A stretch of DNA of 43,684 nt from a bacterium (GTDB lineage Bacteria > Patescibacteriota > Microgenomatia > UBA12405), in the NCBI GenBank assembly GCA_029561175.1, contig JAKQJL010000014.1:1-43684 (forward strand), given 5' to 3'. Every line of letters starts with the position of its first letter. The first letter of the stretch is position 1. The notes below the pieces were generated by a model. That model saw only the letters and a list, made by a program, of their open reading frames with translations. It did no database searches and was not told the DNA's origin. The position numbers and the translations under genes are program-made. This document shows positions 24,465 to 32,345 of the stretch, piece by piece.

Positions 24465-25548
24465 TGTTTTTTAAGTATAACAATTGTTGTTGTCGGTGAA
24501 TATTGGCGACAACTCCTAAACCTAAATATAAACTTACTAAAGAAGAACCGCCGTAAGAAATAAAAGGTAGTGGCATTCCGGTTAGAGGAATTATTGAAGT
24601 AATTGCCCCAAGATTAATTAAAGCTTGAAAAGCAATCCAGAGGCTGATTCCGATAGTAAATAGCTGAGTTGAGTGGTCGGTAAGAGTGTTTGAGAAATTA
24701 ATCAGATGACTAACTAAATACAAATAGGCAAGACAGATGATTAACATACCAATAAATCCTGTTTCTTCACCAATAACAGCAGCAATTGAATCAGTAGATA
24801 CTTTAGGTAGAAACATATATTTTTGATCTGAATTAGCGAAACCTTTACCAAAAATATGGCCTGAAGCCAGGCTGACAATTAGCTGGTTGCTGTGGTAAGC
24901 CTGAGTTGATTGTGGGTTGATTAGTGATTGAAGTCTTTTTAGACGGTATGGTGAGGTAATGGTTAAGATAATACCTAAAAATAAGGCAATAACACCGATA
25001 ATAAAAATAGATTTGATATCACCATTGGCTAGATAAAAAAGAAAAATCGAAATTGTGGCAATTAGAATGGTAGTACTTAGGTTTGGTTCGATAATGATTA
25101 AGAAAAGACCAATTACTAAAGGAATAAAAAAGTGTTTTAAATTAACATTTTTAGTGAGAATGTTGGAAAAATAAAGTATTGAAGTAAATTTAAAAAGTTC
25201 TGATGGTTGAACTCCAAAGAAACCAAAATTTAACCATCGATTGGCACCTAAGATTTTTAATCCAAACTGAGGAATGACAACTAAAAAAAGTAAGAAGAGA
25301 GAAAAATAAAATAATATCGGGGAAAATTTTTTAATTAAAGAATAATCAAGATATCGAATAATAAAAAAAATAGAGAGACCGATTAATGACCAGATTAATT
25401 GTTTTTTGGCGATGCCAAAGCTTACTCCAGTTAAGTTGATAGATTCGAATGGTGAGCTGATTGATAAAAATACTAGACCGATAAAATTTAAGAAAAATAA
25501 GTAACCAAAAATGTGCCAAAAGGATATTGGTTTATTGTTTGTGGTCAT
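24412..25548 (-). CDS. ftsW: Division SEDS peptidoglycan polymerase FtsW
   Basis: The SEDS glycosyltransferase of the division septum, 378 aa, with about ten transmembrane segments. Landmarks are GANRWLNFGFFGVQPSE, LPKVSTDSIAAVIGEETG and the C-terminal PLTGMPLPFISYGGSS. The last 20 residues form a hydrophilic His- and Ser-rich tail (QQNHHHHRSSSHSSH) that is read from the murG start region in another frame. The gene overlaps the ATP-grasp gene by 17 bases and murG by 53. Confidence 0.94.
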   Translation of the reverse strand: MTTNNKPISFWHIFGYLFFLNFIGLVFLSISSPFESINLTGVSFGIAKKQLIWSLIGLSIFFIIRYLDYSLIKKFSPILFYFSLFLLFLVVIPQFGLKILGANRWLNFGFFGVQPSELFKFTSILYFSNILTKNVNLKHFFIPLVIGLFLIIIEPNLSTTILIATISIFLFYLANGDIKSIFIIGVIALFLGIILTITSPYRLKRLQSLINPQSTQAYHSNQLIVSLASGHIFGKGFANSDQKYMFLPKVSTDSIAAVIGEETGFIGMLIICLAYLYLVSHLINFSNTLTDHSTQLFTIGISLWIAFQALINLGAITSIIPLTGMPLPFISYGGSSLVSLYLGLGVVANIHRQQQLLYLKNSDQQNHHHHRSSSHSSH

Positions 25549-26653
25549 TTAGCAATTTGTTGATGTAAACCTCAGGAATTTCTTGAAAATTTTCGGGTTG
25601 ATCGACCAATTGATGATCAAAATTATATTGGTAAATAGTGGTTTGTTGTTTGTTTTTAAGATTAAGTTGGGCACCTATTAATTCTTGATTAAACCGTTGA
25701 TTTTCTTGCTGATCAGAAATATTAAAATTATGAGGGATAAATGAAAGAAGATGAAAATAAAAAAGTGGGTTGAGCGATGCTTGAATCTCAAGCTGAGTGT
25801 AAAAACTAAAAGAAGCAGTTAAACGAGGATTGCACTCTAAAAGATAAACTTTATTTTGGTTTACAAAAAAGTCTAAACCAAAAAAACCTCGATAATGATT
25901 TTCTTTTAAGATTTCTCCAAAAGAATTAGTAATTTCAAGAACTTGTGATTTTATAGACGAACTAATATTTGCAGGCCATTGACGGCCAACGGTGGTGAAT
26001 GGATTATCAGTAAGTTTTTTAATACCAGTAAATTGAAGTGCTGGTGGACTTTGAAAAAGATGTGAATCAACTAGACAGCAATTATTTAAAAGAGTGTATC
26101 CTGACAAATAGGGTGAAATTTTAATTGGAGTATTGTCGGGGAGCAGTGGTTGAAAATTTTTAAGAAAAAAAGTTGAATTACCTGCCCAACCAAAGTGACT
26201 TTGAATAACTAGAGGGGTTTGAAATTTTTCAAAAGCTTGATTAATGTTATCAGAGGTAAAGGTGGTAATTAAGTGCGGAATAATTGGGATGTTTTTTAAT
26301 GAACAAATTGTGGGAAATTTAATTTTATCTTCAAAAAAACGATTAAGCTTGCTGGAATTGGCGGCGTAAATCCATTGATATTTTTGACAAATTTTCTCGA
26401 TTTTACCAGATGGTTTAAAAGGAATAATTATATTTTTCTTATTAGTTGAGTTAGCCAAATTTTGAAGATAATCAATTGTTTTTTGGTTTTCTATAAAGAC
26501 CCCTGTATTTTTTAAAGATAAGTTTATTTTTAAAGTTATAGGGGAAATTGAATAGAAGTTTGGTAACTGAGGAAGATTAATATCTAAGAATTGATCCAGA
26601 CAAAGATAGACAAAATTATAAGGTAATGATGAGAGATAACTTAGTAAATTCAT
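25532..26653 (-). CDS. ATP-grasp ligase of unknown substrate
   Basis: A 373-aa protein with an N-terminal pre-ATP-grasp domain (about 1-110) and an ATP-grasp domain. It shows the first lysine region (FEDKIKFPTICSLKNIPIIPH) and the central TPLVIQSHFGWAGNSTFFLK loop. The metal-binding end of the fold is FFGLDFFVNQNKVYLLECNPRLT, with the D...E.N.R pattern. Such enzymes form carboxylate-amine bonds through acyl phosphates. It overlaps the PLP enzyme gene by four bases and ftsW by 17, placing it inside the wall operon. It is neither a clear Ddl nor a clear LysX; substrate unknown. Confidence 0.82.
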   Translation of the reverse strand: MNLLSYLSSLPYNFVYLCLDQFLDINLPQLPNFYSISPITLKINLSLKNTGVFIENQKTIDYLQNLANSTNKKNIIIPFKPSGKIEKICQKYQWIYAANSSKLNRFFEDKIKFPTICSLKNIPIIPHLITTFTSDNINQAFEKFQTPLVIQSHFGWAGNSTFFLKNFQPLLPDNTPIKISPYLSGYTLLNNCCLVDSHLFQSPPALQFTGIKKLTDNPFTTVGRQWPANISSSIKSQVLEITNSFGEILKENHYRGFFGLDFFVNQNKVYLLECNPRLTASFSFYTQLEIQASLNPLFYFHLLSFIPHNFNISDQQENQRFNQELIGAQLNLKNKQQTTIYQYNFDHQLVDQPENFQEIPEVYINKLLNDHKQ

Positions 26654-27450
26654 CTTTTAATGCCAGTAACAATTATTAATGGATAATCTCCGATATTAAG
26701 TGATTGGCTAACTTTCTTAAGGCCTGCTAAGGCTAACCCGGCTTCTGGAGAAACAAAAAGCTGATTATCAAGTAGTTCTTGATAACAGGATTTAACTTCA
26801 GAATCGTTAACCACAACTCCCCCACCATGATTTTTTAAGAGAGAAATAATTTTTTGTTTATTGGGAAGTAACTTTACAGATAAAGCATCGGTAATGGTTT
26901 TCATTTCAGAAGTGTAATCTTGATCAAAATAACTACAAATTGGACAAGAAGATGCCGGTTGGACACCAAAAAGTTTGATATTTTTGGGAAGATTTTTTGA
27001 TATTCCTAATAGAGTGGTGCCACTGCCGATAGGTAAAAAAATACTAGTTACTTGAGGTAGTTGAGTTAAAATGTCGATGGTTATCTTCTGGTAACCGATT
27101 TGAGCGTTGGGATCGGTGGATTGGCGAAGAAAAAAAGCCTGGTTTTGTTTGGCGTATTTAAAAGCTGAACTATTAGGTTGAGTTGTTTTAGTAACTTGAG
27201 ATTTAATCAAACTTAGTTTTGAAGCTGAAATATGAGGAGATACAAAAACCTGAAGTTCTAAATTTAATTGACGGCAAAAATAATCTGCTGAAATAGCGGC
27301 ATTTCCTGAAGAAGCAATTACGAATTTTTGGTAACCGAGTTTAATAGCTTGATTGATTTGAAAAGGGATGGCACGATCTTTGGCAGAGCCAGTAATATTT
27401 TGATCTTCGCGAAGATAATAAATATTTTTTATTTTGGTAATTGGAATCAT
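26650..27450 (-). CDS. Fold-type II PLP enzyme (threonine synthase/cysteine synthase-like)
   Basis: A 266-aa member of the tryptophan-synthase-beta superfamily. The PLP lysine lies in LREDQNITGSAKDRA (about K23). The phosphate- and substrate-binding loops are ASSGNAAIS and PIGSGTTLLG. The C-terminal SPEAGLALAGL and VTGIKR also fit the family. It is shorter than typical threonine synthase (about 350-430) or cysteine synthase (about 300). Reactions in the family are beta- or gamma-replacement or elimination on serine-like substrates. It is first in the operon that continues into ATP-grasp, ftsW, murG, ftsQ-like, ftsA and ftsZ. Confidence 0.85.
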   Translation of the reverse strand: MIPITKIKNIYYLREDQNITGSAKDRAIPFQINQAIKLGYQKFVIASSGNAAISADYFCRQLNLELQVFVSPHISASKLSLIKSQVTKTTQPNSSAFKYAKQNQAFFLRQSTDPNAQIGYQKITIDILTQLPQVTSIFLPIGSGTTLLGISKNLPKNIKLFGVQPASSCPICSYFDQDYTSEMKTITDALSVKLLPNKQKIISLLKNHGGGVVVNDSEVKSCYQELLDNQLFVSPEAGLALAGLKKVSQSLNIGDYPLIIVTGIKR

Positions 27451-27464
27451 AGATGCGATATTTG

Positions 27465-27483
27465 ATTATATATGTTATATATA
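27465..27483. promoter_or_regulatory. Divergent promoter pair between the PLP enzyme and LysW-like genes
   Basis: On the minus strand TATAAT (rc of 27465-27470) lies 14 bases before the PLP-enzyme ATG. On the plus strand a TATATA box (27476-27481) ends six bases before the ATG at 27488. Both fit within a 37-base interval, so the two genes are likely controlled together. Confidence 0.55.
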
Positions 27484-27487
27484 GATT

Positions 27488-27643
27488 ATGGAAACAAAAA
27501 TTCTTTGTCCCGATTGTCAAACAGAAATAAAATTTGAAAAAATCGAGGTTGGTGATATTTTAGAATGTGATGAGTGTGGTACTGAAGTAGAAATTATTTC
27601 AGTTGAACCATTGAAGTACACTTTATTGGTTGAGGAGAAGTAG
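27488..27643 (+). CDS. LysW-like zinc-ribbon amino-group carrier protein (51 aa)
   Basis: A 51-residue ORF reading METKILCPDCQTEIKF, then VGDILECDECGTEVEIISVE, then PLKYTLLVEEK. Two CPxC/CxxC pairs form a zinc ribbon and the EVGD-ECDECG-EVEI-S-EPL pattern matches LysW, which carries amino-acid intermediates in lysine and arginine synthesis. The usual C-terminal EDWGE, whose terminal Glu is the loading site, is missing; this protein ends EEK. It is the only plus-strand gene between 15.4 and 43.7 kb. It diverges from the PLP/ATP-grasp genes and overlaps the end of the NlpC-like gene by 21 bases. Confidence 0.82.
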   Translation: METKILCPDCQTEIKFEKIEVGDILECDECGTEVEIISVEPLKYTLLVEEK

Positions 27644-28180
27644 TCGGAAAAAGCCTTCTTTAAATTGTTCTTGATCTTGATTGATGTCGATTTGGCCGTA
27701 ATGAACTCCATGATTACTTAAACTGCTGTGGACATAGATTATTTGTTGATCAATTTTTTCAATAACAAATAAAACGTGATGACCTCGTTTTTGGCGGATT
27801 AAGTCTCCTGTTTTAACATCATTAATGTTAACTTTTTTTGATAAAGGAGAAGACGTGAGCATGTTAGCGTTTGTTCTTCGAACATTCAGTTGGGCATCGA
27901 AATAAAAATTTAACAACTGACAACATAGACCTGAACAATCAATTCCTAAATGATGTTTCTTTTGAAAGCGATAAATTTGATTTGAATCTAGTTCGAGTAT
28001 TTTTACTCCTTCTTGGTTGGCCAATTCGACTGTTTTTAGAGCAATTTCTTTGGCGTTTCCTTTACCTACCAAAGAAGCTTCTGGAGAACTGTTTTTATGT
28101 TTACCGGTATTCATAAAGTAAGGAATACCAATATACTTTGAAATTTCTTGTTTTAGTTCGGTTAATTTAATCCCAGCCAT
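27623..28180 (-). CDS. NlpC/P60-like cysteine peptidase domain protein
   Basis: A 185-aa protein (from ATG 28180; the frame is open to 28216). It carries an NlpC/P60-type core, with the catalytic cysteine in LGIDCSGLCCQLLNFYF and the histidine region in KTGDLIRQKRGHHVLFVIE. The third polar residue may be the later histidine in YVHSSLSNHG. NlpC/P60 enzymes cleave peptidoglycan stem peptides. No signal peptide is visible, so it may act on cytoplasmic precursors or imported muropeptides. It is the last gene of the glyS-mraY operon and overlaps mraY by 19 bases with this start. Confidence 0.85.
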   Translation of the reverse strand: MAGIKLTELKQEISKYIGIPYFMNTGKHKNSSPEASLVGKGNAKEIALKTVELANQEGVKILELDSNQIYRFQKKHHLGIDCSGLCCQLLNFYFDAQLNVRRTNANMLTSSPLSKKVNINDVKTGDLIRQKRGHHVLFVIEKIDQQIIYVHSSLSNHGVHYGQIDINQDQEQFKEGFFRLLLLNQ

Positions 28181-29196
28181 AGACCTAAAATTGCTAATAT
28201 AAAACCAGCCAACCAAGCTCTAAAGACAATTTTTGGTTCTTCCCAACCATTTCTTTGAAGAGTTAGATGGATTGGAGCAGCTGGGAAAATTTTTCGATGT
28301 AAATAGAGTTTTGAAAAGATTTGAATAGCACTGCTTAAGCCTTCGATAATAAAAATGAATCCAACCACAAGTAAGGGAATTAGTTTTCCTAAAAGAATCG
28401 CAATTAAGGCAAAAGTGGCACCAAAAGACATTGATCCCACATCACCTAACCAAATTCGAGCTGGATAAACATTGAAATATAAAAAAGCAATTAGTGCACC
28501 AATCCATAAGGCTAAAAACAAAGAAATAGGAGTGTCGAGCTGGTTGCTTGAGAGTACCCAAAAAGCAAAAAGTGAAATCATTAAAGTTCCGCAAGATAGA
28601 CCATCAAGACCATCGGTAATATTAAAAAAATTAGCAAAACCGACAATAATTGTGGTAAAAATGGGGATAGAAAATAATCCCAAAGAGACTGGACCCAAAA
28701 AAGGTAGATAGACAAAATTTATACCTAATCGAAAATAAATATGAGCTGAAACTATACCGGCAATTACGAACTGCAAGAGTAGCTTGTGTTTCATTCTTAA
28801 TCCAAAAAAACCAGATTTTTCAAAATTAAAGAATTTTAAAGCATCATCGTATAAACCCAGTAATCCAAAACTGATAAAGGTGAAAAAGATGGCTTCAACT
28901 TCTCGTTGAATTTGAAAGTTATGAGAAATAAAAATATTTGATTGCTGAAGAATAAAAAAAAGAATTGTAAAAAGAACTGTGACTGACACAATAATTAATA
29001 AGCCACCTCCCACTGGTGTACCGGCTTTAATCGCGTGATATTTATCAAAAATCGGAGTTCTTTTGTTTTGAAAATCAAGAGTTTTTTGCTTTTGGCGTTG
29101 GAATTTAAGATGATAGAGAATGTTAATAAAAGGAACAACCAAGACACTGGTGCAAATGAAAGAAAAAAGAAGCAGGCCAAGATAAAATTGGATCAT
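28162..29196 (-). CDS. mraY: Phospho-N-acetylmuramoyl-pentapeptide transferase
   Basis: MraY moves phospho-MurNAc-peptide onto undecaprenyl phosphate to make lipid I. The 344-aa polytopic protein shows GTPVGGGLLI, the aspartate pair in LGLYDDALKFF, the NITDGLDGLSCG loop and WLGDVGSMSFGA. The C-terminal cytoplasmic loop, normally PIHHHFE, reads APIHLTLQRNGWEEPKIV, so two of the three histidines are replaced. Other catalytic aspartates are in place, so it is probably active. It follows the Mpl-like ligase by 16 bases. Confidence 0.93.
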   Translation of the reverse strand: MIQFYLGLLLFSFICTSVLVVPFINILYHLKFQRQKQKTLDFQNKRTPIFDKYHAIKAGTPVGGGLLIIVSVTVLFTILFFILQQSNIFISHNFQIQREVEAIFFTFISFGLLGLYDDALKFFNFEKSGFFGLRMKHKLLLQFVIAGIVSAHIYFRLGINFVYLPFLGPVSLGLFSIPIFTTIIVGFANFFNITDGLDGLSCGTLMISLFAFWVLSSNQLDTPISLFLALWIGALIAFLYFNVYPARIWLGDVGSMSFGATFALIAILLGKLIPLLVVGFIFIIEGLSSAIQIFSKLYLHRKIFPAAPIHLTLQRNGWEEPKIVFRAWLAGFILAILGLWLGLN

Positions 29197-29212
29197 TATT
29201 GATTAAGTATAG

Positions 29213-30511
29213 TTAAATTTTAGTAAAAGTCGAGATTATACGGTTTAGAGTGTCTAAACCCTTTTTACCTCCGGAACTAAAATGGACCAAAATGTCTTGA
29301 GGTTTAAGATTGTTTTGGTAATAGTCAATTATTTGTTGGTAATCTGGCAGGTAAGTTATTTTTTTACCTAATTCTAGGTGATAATCTTGAAAAGTAGTTC
29401 TTTGGTCAACAGAAACTGATGGGGAAAATTTTATTTTACTAATAGTTATTTGGGATGCGTTTTTAAACGCCTGATTAAAACCAATTATCGAATTTTTATT
29501 TTGTAAAAAGGAAGCGTGAGGTTCAAAAAAAACTTTAATTTGGTGAGTGGGATATTGATAGTGAATTGCTTCTAAGGCTGAGGCAATTCGATCTTTAGAT
29601 TGAGCAAAATCGTCGATAAAAATAATATTATTAATGATTTTTTTGATTTCTAATCTGCGCTTAATACCACGGTAATGATTTAAAGCTGATTGAATGATTT
29701 TTGGTTTAATTCCTAAGGCGATGGCCATAGTAGTGGCTGCCATAACGTTTTCCTGATTGTGTTTACCAACTAAACAAGAATTAAAAGAAAAATTAAAATT
29801 ATAAGGAAGAGCCTGTGAGTAATTCTTAGAAATTTCTGTGGCTGATGGAGAATTTGGGTTATAAACTAAAATGCCATTTTTAGGTAATCGATTGATAAGT
29901 TTAATAAATGATTGTTTGTTTGAGCTTTGGGAAGGATAGGATTCTTTATGTTCCCAGTCGGCTGAAGTTAATAATAAATGGGTTAGCGGGTAATAATGAA
30001 ATTTTGCTTGAGTATCGAGACCATTAATAGATTCATCGGCTTCAATAATTGAATAGTCCCCAGTACTAGTGGTTAAAGAGGGAAGATGATTAATAAAACT
30101 GGCACCAACCATATAACTAGGGTTGAGTTTGGCATATTTAAAAATCCAGATTAATAATGAGGTGATGGTTGATTTTCCATAAGATCCAGCGACTAAAATG
30201 TTGATTTTTTTATCTAAAAGCTGACTTAGGTACTCAGTGGCGGATATATAAGGATAGTGGTTTTTAGTAATTAAAGCGAATTCTTCTTGACATTTGGTAA
30301 ATGATTTAAACGAAGAACCGATAATAAATAGGTCAATTTTTTGATAATCTATGACTTTATTAACAGGAATTTTGGATTTTAAAAGAATGGTGCTTATAGG
30401 AGGATAAATTTGATCTTGATCTGATCCAGATATTTGGTGGCCAAGTCGAGTTAATTCTAAAGCTAAAGGTGTGGTCATGTTGCCAGCGATTCCTAAAATA
30501 TGAATTCTCAT
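29213..30511 (-). CDS. Mur ligase, Mpl/MurC type
   Basis: A three-domain Mur ligase of 432 aa from ATG 30511, whose ATGA overlaps the stop of the previous gene. The N-domain opens MRIHILGIAGNMTTPLALE and continues GSDQDQIYPPIST, the latter very like Mpl. The P-loop is VAGSYGKSTITSLL instead of GTHGKTTT. The middle domain has IIEADES and LLLTSADWEHKESYP, again Mpl-like. Mpl joins a recycled tripeptide to UDP-MurNAc, whereas MurC adds L-Ala; the choice is not settled by sequence alone. Confidence 0.85.
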   Translation of the reverse strand: MRIHILGIAGNMTTPLALELTRLGHQISGSDQDQIYPPISTILLKSKIPVNKVIDYQKIDLFIIGSSFKSFTKCQEEFALITKNHYPYISATEYLSQLLDKKINILVAGSYGKSTITSLLIWIFKYAKLNPSYMVGASFINHLPSLTTSTGDYSIIEADESINGLDTQAKFHYYPLTHLLLTSADWEHKESYPSQSSNKQSFIKLINRLPKNGILVYNPNSPSATEISKNYSQALPYNFNFSFNSCLVGKHNQENVMAATTMAIALGIKPKIIQSALNHYRGIKRRLEIKKIINNIIFIDDFAQSKDRIASALEAIHYQYPTHQIKVFFEPHASFLQNKNSIIGFNQAFKNASQITISKIKFSPSVSVDQRTTFQDYHLELGKKITYLPDYQQIIDYYQNNLKPQDILVHFSSGGKKGLDTLNRIISTFTKI

Positions 30512-31098
30512 AATTGTTGCCAATGATTATTTTGATAATATTCAAAACCAGGAAGGTTTCTTTTGTAATAACCGATTTTTTTATCAAGATCGAATCTACC
30601 CAAATAACAAAAATCTAAATTATTATTGGCACTATCAATGATTGTTTCAATTACCATTCTGATGGGTAAATCCTGATGAGCAAAATCTGGATTATAAAAA
30701 ACATAGGCAATATGGGAAAATTTTTGATGATAATAGCAAATGGCATAGCCAACTATTTGATCTTTAAGTTTCCAAATAAAAAGTTGATTAAAAATATGGT
30801 GATTAAAGATATATTTAACAGAACTAATTGGAAAATCCCAGCCTAAATTTTTAATCCAATGATGAATAGTTTTTTGAGTAGACAAATCGAAGGAAAAATC
30901 TGCCAAATTTATTTTTTCAAAAGAAAAATCAGTGGTTTTTCTAATGATGCGACGATTTTCAGAAGAAAGAGTAAATTGTGAGAGATTAGATCGACAACTT
31001 GATTCTTGATAGAAGAGTTGACGATCGTTACGTTGAGGTAGTAATCCTTGCTGGTATAAAGATTGATAATCTTGAGTTGCGAGAATATTGAATGTCAT
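30508..31098 (-). CDS. Arginyl/leucyl-tRNA-protein transferase-like GNAT protein
   Basis: A 196-aa protein. Its N-terminal part (YQQGLLPQRNDRQLFYQESSC, then LSSENRRIIRKT) matches the layout of ATE/Bpt aminoacyl-tRNA-protein transferases. Its C-terminal part (about 95-190, QIVGYAICYYHQKF and YLGRFDLDKKIGYYKRNLPG) is the GNAT-like half of that family. The usual N-terminal CxxC pair is not evident. Bpt/ATE enzymes transfer Leu or Arg from tRNA to protein N-termini. Here the gene sits between murE and the Mpl-like ligase with 4-base overlaps on both sides, so a Fem-like role on peptidoglycan precursors is possible (inference). Confidence 0.72.
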   Translation of the reverse strand: MTFNILATQDYQSLYQQGLLPQRNDRQLFYQESSCRSNLSQFTLSSENRRIIRKTTDFSFEKINLADFSFDLSTQKTIHHWIKNLGWDFPISSVKYIFNHHIFNQLFIWKLKDQIVGYAICYYHQKFSHIAYVFYNPDFAHQDLPIRMVIETIIDSANNNLDFCYLGRFDLDKKIGYYKRNLPGFEYYQNNHWQQL

Positions 31099-32339
31099 TG
31101 ATTTAATTTTAATCTAAAAGCAGTTCTAAAAGCTTCGGCATCTGACCAGGGGTATTCAGTATTACCCAATAAAATAGTAGTTTCGTGGCCTTTACCGCAA
31201 GCAACAATAGTATCGTGAGGTTTAGCAAGACTAATTGCTTGGTTAAAAGCTTCTTGACGGTTGGGGACATTATAATAAGAAAAGAGTTGTTTTTTAACTT
31301 TTGATTGATTGATACCATTGATTATCTGTTGGTTTATATCTTCAATTTTTTCATTTCGAGTATCATCAGAGGTAATGAAAGCGATGTTTGACAATTCGGA
31401 AACTACTTCTCCCATTAAGGGTCTTTTTGATTGATCCCGGCCACCGGTAGCGCCAAAAATAACAATTAATCTACCTGAAGTAGTTTCTCTTAATGATAAT
31501 AAAGTTTGTTTTAATGCTGCTGGAGTATGAGCAAAATCAACAATAGTTCTAATATTTAGATCGTTTTCAATATTTTGTCGACGACCTTTTGTTTCTGGAA
31601 ATTCAAGAATATTTTTGGCAACTAATTGATGATCAATATTTAGATCAGTTAACAAAGAATAGGCTGCCAGAATATTGTAAGCTTGATATTGATATGGAGA
31701 ATTGGTGATTATTTGTTTTTGATTAACTAAAAAACTTAGAGATTTTGGGGTTATTTTAAGATTTTTAGCTTGGAAATCTGATTTGGTATTAAGACTATAG
31801 GAAATTAATTTTTTAGAATCAAAAATGGATTTAATGGTTTTGGCAGAAGAATCGTCTTGATTAAAAATAATTTTGGAAGAATTTTTTAATAGTTTTAATT
31901 TGGCTTCTAAGTATTCTTTTTGAGAGGGAAAATCATCTAAATGTTCATGAGATAAATTGGTAAAAATTCCATAATTAAATTTAAACCCAAAAAATCGAAA
32001 TTGATCGAGACCGTGTGCGGTGGTTTCAATAACGGCATATTTTTTACCTTCTTTTTTCATTTTAATAAGAATAGGAAGGAGGTTCTTGGGATGAGGAGAA
32101 GTGGTGTGTAATCCGGGGCTATTGATGGTGTTAATTGAAAAAGATGGAAAACCAAGACGATTTAATAATTCATCAATGAGAACGGTGGTGGTGGTTTTAC
32201 CATCAGTTCCAGTGACGCCAATTAAGAAAAAATGACGTTGAGGAAAGCCATAACGAAGAGAATAAAATAGGCTATTTGGTAAATGCCAACAGTAATTCTT
32301 TATTTTTTGGAAAAGGTATTTAATCCAAATATTAGGCAT
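31095..32339 (-). CDS. murE: MurE-type Mur ligase with reduced N-domain
   Basis: A 414-aa Mur ligase. The ATP site is LIGVTGTDGKTTTTVLIDE, followed by IETTAHGLDQFRF, the magnesium-binding region FTNLSHEHLDDF and VDFAHTPAALKQTLLSL. The substrate-selecting loop, DNPR in meso-DAP-specific enzymes, reads TSDDTRNEK. Only about 37 residues precede the P-loop strand, so the usual N-terminal UDP-binding domain (about 90 residues) is nearly absent. That is typical of CPR MurE-like proteins from memory. It lies six bases after the PBP gene and overlaps the transferase gene by four. Confidence 0.88.
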   Translation of the reverse strand: MPNIWIKYLFQKIKNYCWHLPNSLFYSLRYGFPQRHFFLIGVTGTDGKTTTTVLIDELLNRLGFPSFSINTINSPGLHTTSPHPKNLLPILIKMKKEGKKYAVIETTAHGLDQFRFFGFKFNYGIFTNLSHEHLDDFPSQKEYLEAKLKLLKNSSKIIFNQDDSSAKTIKSIFDSKKLISYSLNTKSDFQAKNLKITPKSLSFLVNQKQIITNSPYQYQAYNILAAYSLLTDLNIDHQLVAKNILEFPETKGRRQNIENDLNIRTIVDFAHTPAALKQTLLSLRETTSGRLIVIFGATGGRDQSKRPLMGEVVSELSNIAFITSDDTRNEKIEDINQQIINGINQSKVKKQLFSYYNVPNRQEAFNQAISLAKPHDTIVACGKGHETTILLGNTEYPWSDAEAFRTAFRLKLNQ

Positions 32340-32345
32340 ATTTTA

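Noticed and set aside
14018-30511. UGA recoding as in Gracilibacteria/SR1
   Set aside because: TGA serves as a stop in tight ATGA overlaps (nadK/L,D-transpeptidase and ATE-like/Mpl-like), and no frame needs UGA read-through.
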